From an uncultured Flavobacterium sp. (lineage in GTDB: Bacteria; Bacteroidota; Bacteroidia; Flavobacteriales; Flavobacteriaceae), in contig NZ_OX638201.1 of the NCBI RefSeq assembly GCF_951805225.1, positions 3,348,001 to 3,412,000 on the forward strand: a stretch of 64,000 nt of DNA, in the 5' to 3' direction. Below, in pieces: positions 58,984-64,000 of the stretch. A program made the translations under genes and the position numbers. Every line of letters begins with the position of its first letter. The stretch's first letter is position 1. The notes under the pieces were generated by a model. That model saw only the letters and a program-made list of their open reading frames with translations. It searched no databases and was not told where the DNA came from.

Positions 58984-60435
58984 TTATCTCGCTAAACCTT
59001 TAATTACTACGATTTGACTTGCTTGTTGCTCATTAGGACGATTTGTTCCTCCGTCAGGGCTTTTGTATTTCTCACCAGTCCAAGTATGTGGCTGAACGCT
59101 CAACATAAAAGTATCAGCGATACCAACTTGCTCAGAAACATCGATTAAAGCACCATATTCCCAATCTCCAAATTTTGAAGTTCCACCTACATTGTATTTT
59201 GCAGCATCAGTTGCAGTACGACGGTGGTCTAATTCTACTACAACTTTAAGATCTTTTGTAGCAATATTGTATTGATAGATGTAAGCATCGTGAGTTTCGT
59301 CACCGTATCCATTAGCATCTTCCTGAACATAAACGTAGTTTTTAGTCACACAAATGTTATCTGGATTTTGAAATTTACCAGCAATTCCAGAACGATTATC
59401 TCCGTCAAGAACAACTTCTAAAGTTCCTTTTAATGGATCAGCAGCATCAAGATTTAATCTGTAAACTCTACCGTATTTAGTTCTTGAAGCATCAGCATTT
59501 GTTCCAGTTGTATTTTGTCCTGTTACGTTAAAATACAATTCACGATCTGCATTGTCACCACCTTTACGGTAATCTAAATCTTCTACACGACCAAATTTAA
59601 TAGCTTTCAAAGTATTTACAGAAGCATTGATTTGAGCACCAGTTAAAGTTTTGTGGTTTTCGATTTTTACAAAAGATACAGGATAAGTTTTACCTGTTTC
59701 CATATCTTTTTCTCTTTGATTGTCATCGTTTCTTTTTAGCATATACAAAGTACCATTAGTCAAATCACCAACAGTATTAGATAAATACATAAAAACCTGA
59801 CCTCCGTAAGTTCCAGAATCGTCATCACCAATTACAACTACAGTTTTTCCTTTGTAAGCAGAAGTACGTAATGGCAAAGCATTCTCTGCACTTAAACGAC
59901 CAAATCCAGCTAATTCTTTAGATACAGATGCACCACCAGCGCTTGCATAAGGATCCAAAGCGTGTGTACGAGACTCTTCTCCAGATTCTCCACAAGTTAA
60001 ATAAAGTGGTCCAAAACCGTGTTCAGCTTGTGTAGCCATTGTTGCGCCACAAAGTCTCCAGGTTCCTCCACTAGAATTTAATAAATATTCTCCTTTTGTA
60101 GGTTTGAATGTTTTGTCTAATGTAATTCTTGAAACCGCAAAATTGTCTTCGTTGTTTACTAAGAAAGTAAAAGTTCCATCAGTATTTTTCAACAAACCTG
60201 AACCATCAGCAGAACCTCCAAAAACAAATTTTGGACTATCTGCAAAAACATCATCTGAACTAAAAAGAGAATAAATTTTTAAATCTTCAAAACCTGATTT
60301 TGCCTTCAACAAACTTGGCGTTACAGATTGGTCTTTTAATACAACACTAGTTGTTTCATTCTGATCTTTAGAGTCGTTATTACATGACGTAATCAACGTT
60401 CCAAGAACAATAAGGGGTAAAATAATTCTTTTCAT
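58984..60435 (-). CDS. PhoX-like (DUF839) lipoprotein
   Basis: 483 residues. Lipobox LITSC, Cys about 18; no twin-arginine motif, unlike classic PhoX. The body is a beta-propeller: FTFLVNNEDNFAVSRITLDKTFKPT, GATMATQAEHGFGPLYLTCGESGEES, VVVIGDDDSGTYGGQVFMYLSN, KFGRVEDLDYRKGGDNADRELYFNVTG, GKFQNPDNICVTKNYVYVQEDANG, DWEYGALIDVSEQVGIADTFMLSVQPHTW. The acidic clusters and the PDN element fit PhoX-type alkaline phosphatases (calcium/iron), but activity is not certain. The peroxidase follows; PPK2 is upstream. Confidence 0.7.
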   Translation of the reverse strand: MKRIILPLIVLGTLITSCNNDSKDQNETTSVVLKDQSVTPSLLKAKSGFEDLKIYSLFSSDDVFADSPKFVFGGSADGSGLLKNTDGTFTFLVNNEDNFAVSRITLDKTFKPTKGEYLLNSSGGTWRLCGATMATQAEHGFGPLYLTCGESGEESRTHALDPYASAGGASVSKELAGFGRLSAENALPLRTSAYKGKTVVVIGDDDSGTYGGQVFMYLSNTVGDLTNGTLYMLKRNDDNQREKDMETGKTYPVSFVKIENHKTLTGAQINASVNTLKAIKFGRVEDLDYRKGGDNADRELYFNVTGQNTTGTNADASRTKYGRVYRLNLDAADPLKGTLEVVLDGDNRSGIAGKFQNPDNICVTKNYVYVQEDANGYGDETHDAYIYQYNIATKDLKVVVELDHRRTATDAAKYNVGGTSKFGDWEYGALIDVSEQVGIADTFMLSVQPHTWTGEKYKSPDGGTNRPNEQQASQIVVIKGLAR

Positions 60436-60611
60436 CTCGCTTTAATGTTTAATTTTTATTTTTTTACAAAGTAACCCCTTACACTTTAACTAAAAATCAC
60501 TTCGATATTATCAAAAAAACAAGACAATGGTCAAAAAGCATATTTTAACCCCAAAAAAATTAACATTAATTTAGTACTACAAAACATTCATAAAACACCA
60601 TTAACATAAGC

Positions 60612-60643
60612 CAAAAAAAAAGAGCCTTACTTTAAGGCTCTTT
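60612..60643 (-). terminator. Terminator overlapping the PPK2 stop
   Basis: On the minus strand AAAGAGCCTTA pairs with TAAGGCTCTTT, followed by nine T. The left arm contains the last codons and the TAA stop of PPK2. Confidence 0.85.
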
Positions 60644-61513
60644 CTTCAATTGTTCTTTATACATTTCGATATTGGCTTTAATCTTCTCGTCCAATTCCGG
60701 TTCCTTAATATCTGTATGCTTCTGCATTTCTTCCCAGATAATTTTGGCTACAATATATCGTGCCATTTCTTTATCATCGGCAGGAACAATATACCAAGGC
60801 GCATAATCTGTCGAAGTTTTATTTATCGCCTCTTCATAATATTCCTGATATTCTTTCCAGTGTTCGCGTTCTTTCAAATCTCCGGGCGAAAACTTCCAGT
60901 TGTGTTTCCCTTCTTCCAAACGGCGTAATAAACGTTGGCGTTGTTCCTCTTTACTTAAATGCAAATAGAATTTAAGTACAATAGTTCCGTTTTGCGAAAT
61001 ATGCTTTTCGAAATTATTGATTTGCTTAATTCGGTTTTCCCAAAATTTTGGCGTGATATCATCAACCGAATTAATTCCCGGCAAATTCTCCCCCAAAATA
61101 TATTCCGGATGTACACGTGTTACCAGAACATTCTCGTAATGCGTACGATTAAAAATAGCAAATTTCCCTTTTTCCGGCAATGCAATATAATGTCTCCATA
61201 AATAATCGTGTTCCAGTTCCGTCGAATTTGGCGTTTTAAAACTATGCACCACAACACCACGCGGATTAAATTCCTTAAAAACTTCCCTGATTAAACTATC
61301 CTTTCCCGAAGTGTCCATTCCTTGCAGGCAAATCAAAACACTATATTTATTATGTGCATACATCACGTCTTGCAAATTGCTCAGTTTTGACTGCACTTTA
61401 TCCAGTTTGGCTTCTTTTTCGTCACTATCGGCATCGATATCCAGCAAAGTCGGAATCTTTGATAACTTTATTTTATCTGTAACTTTAAAATCTTTCGGGT
61501 CTATTGATTTCAT
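60632..61513 (-). CDS. ppk2: Polyphosphate kinase 2 family protein
   Basis: 293 residues. It transfers phosphate between polyphosphate and nucleotides. Walker A-like GMDTSGKDSLIREVF (about 66-80), KTPNSTELEHDYLWRHY, lid-region Walker B-like IFNRTHYENVLVTRVHPEY, and LHLSKEEQRQRLLRRLEEG, then DYAPWYIVPADDKEMARYIVAKII are PPK2 motifs. The size and lid suggest the class that can act on AMP or ADP. Gene order places it before a PhoX-like gene, but a terminator lies between them. Confidence 0.92.
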   Translation of the reverse strand: MKSIDPKDFKVTDKIKLSKIPTLLDIDADSDEKEAKLDKVQSKLSNLQDVMYAHNKYSVLICLQGMDTSGKDSLIREVFKEFNPRGVVVHSFKTPNSTELEHDYLWRHYIALPEKGKFAIFNRTHYENVLVTRVHPEYILGENLPGINSVDDITPKFWENRIKQINNFEKHISQNGTIVLKFYLHLSKEEQRQRLLRRLEEGKHNWKFSPGDLKEREHWKEYQEYYEEAINKTSTDYAPWYIVPADDKEMARYIVAKIIWEEMQKHTDIKEPELDEKIKANIEMYKEQLKKEP

Positions 61514-61650
61514 ATCATTTTCATTTTTTTATATCATAAATATACTAATTTTACGAAGCATATTCCTGCTATTCATTACAATACTTTTTCAATATTATCA
61601 GGGCTAAGCATAAATTTTCAAAAGACCTTCCTCAAACCGAAGAACATATC

Positions 61651-62310
61651 ATGATCCAAAGAATTTTCGTTTTCAGTATTTTATTCATAACATTGATTGC
61701 AAATGCACAAACCAATACGGAAATTAATATTGACAAATTAACCTCTGATTTCATTAAAGATCTTCAAAAACAAAAAATAGATACTATTTGCGTTTATGAA
61801 GATTACTGTATTGGGTGCAGAGAAATATATGACAGTAACTTACCTACAAACAAGAAATTGACTTTAGAAGATAATTATCCTGTTTATGTCTTTTGGAAAG
61901 AAAAAGGAGAAACATATCTAAATAAAATTAGTATCGATTTTGAATTTTCGAAAATGAGTATTTCTAAAAATGCTTTCTGGAATATCTACTTCACAAATGA
62001 AAAAAATATTAAAAATGAAGTTGTCAAAAATTACGAATATGAAACTACCGAAAATTCAAAAAAAGTAATACATCAAGTTACTGTTGATCATTCGGGCCAT
62101 CGTAATTTTAAATTCATAATAAATGGAAGAATAGTCGAACAAAAAATCACCAGTTTTGATTTGATAAAAAAAGATGAATATTCCCCAAAATCAAACATGA
62201 ATTATGATCATAACATCAAATTAAAAAGCAAACTAATTATGGACGATCTCGAAAAAATAGTTTCAGAAGCAGAAAAAAATAATACATTTAAAAAGATAAA
62301 ATCAAGATAA
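61651..62310 (+). CDS. Secreted protein with CxxC, unknown function
   Basis: 219 residues. Signal peptide ends at ANAQ (about 20). The mature N-terminus has three Cys, C47, C53 and C56 (TICVYEDYCIGCREIY). This could be a disulfide or a metal site. The rest is charged with short strands (YPVYVFWKEKGETYLNKISIDFEF, NFKFIINGRIVEQKITSFDLI) and ends in a basic helix (KIVSEAEKNNTFKKIKSR). I recognise no family. It begins a run of small exported proteins (next genes at 62363 and 62851). Confidence 0.62.
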   Translation: MIQRIFVFSILFITLIANAQTNTEINIDKLTSDFIKDLQKQKIDTICVYEDYCIGCREIYDSNLPTNKKLTLEDNYPVYVFWKEKGETYLNKISIDFEFSKMSISKNAFWNIYFTNEKNIKNEVVKNYEYETTENSKKVIHQVTVDHSGHRNFKFIINGRIVEQKITSFDLIKKDEYSPKSNMNYDHNIKLKSKLIMDDLEKIVSEAEKNNTFKKIKSR

Positions 62311-62362
62311 CAAAGAGTACAAAATACAACATTAATTATTCAATTAATATCTCTCACAAATA

Positions 62363-62839
62363 ATGAATAAAACGATAATTATTCTTTTCTTTTTGTTTAG
62401 CATTCAGGCTTTTTCTCAAAATGAAGAAACTTCATTAGAAGATCAAATTTACATGCAGGTTTTCGGCAAATGTTTTACTCAATTAAAACCACTTCCAGAA
62501 ACTCAAAAAAGAGCCAAATTAAATAAAATAACATTTTGCAGTTTATATCAATGTGTGCATTATATTGAATTTGTGGAATATGAGAAAAAAATTCAAGATG
62601 CAATTTTAAAAAGAGCAATAGAAATTACCACATTACTTTATAAAAATGGAACGCCAGTATATTTAGTAACCGGAATGAGTAGTTCTGACAATGCCTTGCA
62701 AAAAAACATAAACTTAAATGACGACAATAAATTAGTTTATATCAGCATTGCAGAATGTGTTTCATCTACTACATTACAGAAAATTAAGGAAACAGTAAAT
62801 AATGAAACCACAAAACTTATAAAACAAAAAAATAAATAA
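62363..62839 (+). CDS. Small secreted protein, unknown function
   Basis: 158 residues. Signal peptide to SIQAFSQN (about 19). The mature part has four Cys (GKCFTQ, FCSLYQCVHYIEF, IAECVSS) that may form disulfides, and an alpha/beta layout: IQDAILKRAIEITTLLYKNGTPVYLVTG and LVYISIAECVSSTTLQKIKE. No known motif. It lies 52 bp after the preceding secreted gene and 11 bp before the next, so co-transcription is likely. Confidence 0.6.
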   Translation: MNKTIIILFFLFSIQAFSQNEETSLEDQIYMQVFGKCFTQLKPLPETQKRAKLNKITFCSLYQCVHYIEFVEYEKKIQDAILKRAIEITTLLYKNGTPVYLVTGMSSSDNALQKNINLNDDNKLVYISIAECVSSTTLQKIKETVNNETTKLIKQKNK

Positions 62840-62850
62840 AACCCATTTTC

Positions 62851-63687
62851 ATGGAAAAATTCACATTAGAAATATTATTTCAAATCATCGGAATCGGTTC
62901 AGCATCAGGATTATTCTTCAATAACGATTCACTATATATTATTGGCGACAATAGCGGATATTTATATGAATACAACATGCAAAATCAACAATTAAACCAA
63001 CATCCTTTAATTGATAATCCAACGCAAAATATTCCCAAAAACTTAAAACCCGATTTTGAATCGCTAACACATCACAACGATACCTTATATGTATTTGGTT
63101 CCGGTTCGACCGAAAACCGAAACAAAATGATTGAGTTTGATCTTAAAAACAAATCCGTTTTACAAAAGAACAATTTGGTCGATTTATACGGTTTAATGCA
63201 AAGTTTTGGCGAAATAAAACCGGAAGATTTTAATCTTGAAGGCGCAATTTTCGATGGAGAAAATTGGTATTTATTCAATCGCGGTAACGGAATTTCCAAC
63301 AAAAACACCATTTTCACGATTCACGCTAAAAGTCTCGGTGAAGAATTTGCATTGGTTGCAACCAATTATAAACTTCCAAAAATAAAAGGAATCCGTTCCA
63401 GTTTTACCGACGCTATTTTGGTCGAAGACAAAATCTATTTCCTTTCAACCACCGAAGACACAAAATCAACCTACGACGATGGCGAAATCCTGGGAAGTTT
63501 CATTGGCCGAATCGATCTTAAAACCATGAAAATAGATTTCACTCAAAAAATAACTTCAACCAATAAATTTGAAGGTTTGACTTTCTACAAAAAATCAAAT
63601 GACAAAATCGAGTTTTTACTTTGTGAAGATAATGACACTGAATTGTTAGAAACAAAGATTTTTAAATTGACTTTGCCTCTTAAATAG
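62851..63687 (+). CDS. Beta-propeller-like protein, DUF6929 type
   Basis: 278 residues. Repeated beta motifs: GIGSASGLFFNNDSLYIIGDNSGYLYEYNMQNQQL, NLKPDFESLTHHNDTLYVFGSGSTENRNKMIEF, FNLEGAIFDGENWYLFNRGNG, FTDAILVEDKIYFLSTTEDT, KFEGLTFYKKSNDKIEFLLCEDND. The ESLT/EG(A,L) sites with acidic residues are typical of DUF6929 propellers, whose role is unknown. No obvious cleaved signal peptide. It resembles in general design, but not in detail, the secreted propeller at 5347. It is third in a three-gene run. Confidence 0.7.
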   Translation: MEKFTLEILFQIIGIGSASGLFFNNDSLYIIGDNSGYLYEYNMQNQQLNQHPLIDNPTQNIPKNLKPDFESLTHHNDTLYVFGSGSTENRNKMIEFDLKNKSVLQKNNLVDLYGLMQSFGEIKPEDFNLEGAIFDGENWYLFNRGNGISNKNTIFTIHAKSLGEEFALVATNYKLPKIKGIRSSFTDAILVEDKIYFLSTTEDTKSTYDDGEILGSFIGRIDLKTMKIDFTQKITSTNKFEGLTFYKKSNDKIEFLLCEDNDTELLETKIFKLTLPLK

Positions 63688-63711
63688 TTTAATAAAAGAA
63701 ATCAAAATAGG

Positions 63712-64000
63712 ATGGGAATATTATTATTCGATTTTTTAGAGTCGAAAAAATTAATTGACATAAATAAAGTTACGCAGTTAATCATTAATAAATATGATGT
63801 TGTCAATCCAAAAGAAATTCTACTTGAGACAGATAACAAAAATAAAATTATTGCTATTTTAAAAGAATTTAGTTTTAAAGAAAATGACAGCAAGAAATTT
63901 GTAACAATGTCAATGCCTATTTATAATTTGATTTTAAAAAGCATGGATTTAGAAGACTTTTCAATTGGAATAATCCCAGAAATTAGCACTTTAAGAATAA
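63712..64000 (+). CDS. Hypothetical protein (3' end outside window)
   Basis: ATG at 63712 (MGILLFDFLESKKLIDINKV), open to the window edge, 96 residues visible. Helices rich in Ile, Lys and Asn (VTQLIINKYDVVNPKEIL, KFVTMSMPIYNLILKSM), probably a soluble protein. Composition is more AT-rich than upstream genes. No family recognised. Confidence 0.5.
   Translation, partial: MGILLFDFLESKKLIDINKVTQLIINKYDVVNPKEILLETDNKNKIIAILKEFSFKENDSKKFVTMSMPIYNLILKSMDLEDFSIGIIPEISTLRI

Noticed and set aside
1..64000. tRNA, rRNA, prophage or insertion sequence
   Set aside because: No cloverleaf with CCA-type end, no rRNA stretch and no integrase or transposase motif was seen on either strand by reading; a tRNAscan or HMM run could still find something.

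Overview
The window looks like chromosome of a Flavobacterium-type member of the Bacteroidota. The DNA is AT-rich, many genes follow the Bacteroidota -7 promoter box TAnnTTTG, and the families are typical of the group (MbnP/MbnH, PepSY and TonB proteins, DUF6268, YARHG, a large SecA, PorT-like barrels). I see no rRNA, tRNA, integrase, transposase, phage genes or CRISPR array. Both ends cut genes.

Layout. 0-3 kb: a partial outer-membrane gene, two small exported proteins and a multi-pass acyltransferase. 3-5.2 kb: a convergent polysaccharide pair (CpsB-type PHP phosphatase and initiating sugar-phosphate transferase). 5.3-16.6 kb: mostly single genes (two near-identical XRE regulators about 9 kb apart, a hydrolase, an AraC regulator, an ABC-F ATPase, an FKBP isomerase, a stress protein, an odd zinc-ribbon SDR, a methyltransferase). 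16.9-22.6 kb: an ABC ATPase, a cobalamin adenosyltransferase and secA.

22.7-31.1 kb is the most striking block. It holds two paralogous small three-Cys membrane proteins, an MbnP lipoprotein, an MbnH-type di-heme peroxidase, a beta-barrel with an N-terminal CDACGC motif, a TonB-dependent receptor and a PepSY transmembrane protein, all on the plus strand. It reads as a metal, probably copper, acquisition or handling locus.

33.7-36.0 kb (minus strand) is a compact cassette of APS kinase, aspartyl/asparaginyl beta-hydroxylase-like oxygenase and sulfotransferase, suggesting local PAPS supply plus hydroxylation and sulfation of an unknown acceptor. 36.4-47.4 kb: a sirtuin without zinc cysteines overlapping a sterol-desaturase-family gene, purB, a CPA2 antiporter, 1-Cys peroxiredoxin, AEC transporter, Crp/Rrf2 regulators with neighbours, and meaB. 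48-56.7 kb: an LTA-synthase-family enzyme, MATE exporter, barrels and a LytS/LytR pair. 57-61.5 kb: an imelysin-like/di-heme peroxidase fusion, a PhoX-like protein and PPK2, a possible phosphorus-related group. 61.6-64 kb: small exported proteins of unknown function and a cut gene.

The intergenic DNA is rich in palindromic repeats. At least six families recur, including three copies of a roughly 155-bp nested palindrome and perfect 28-30-bp palindromes that sit only inside the copper-type locus. Several start choices rest on -7 boxes that lie inside longer open frames.
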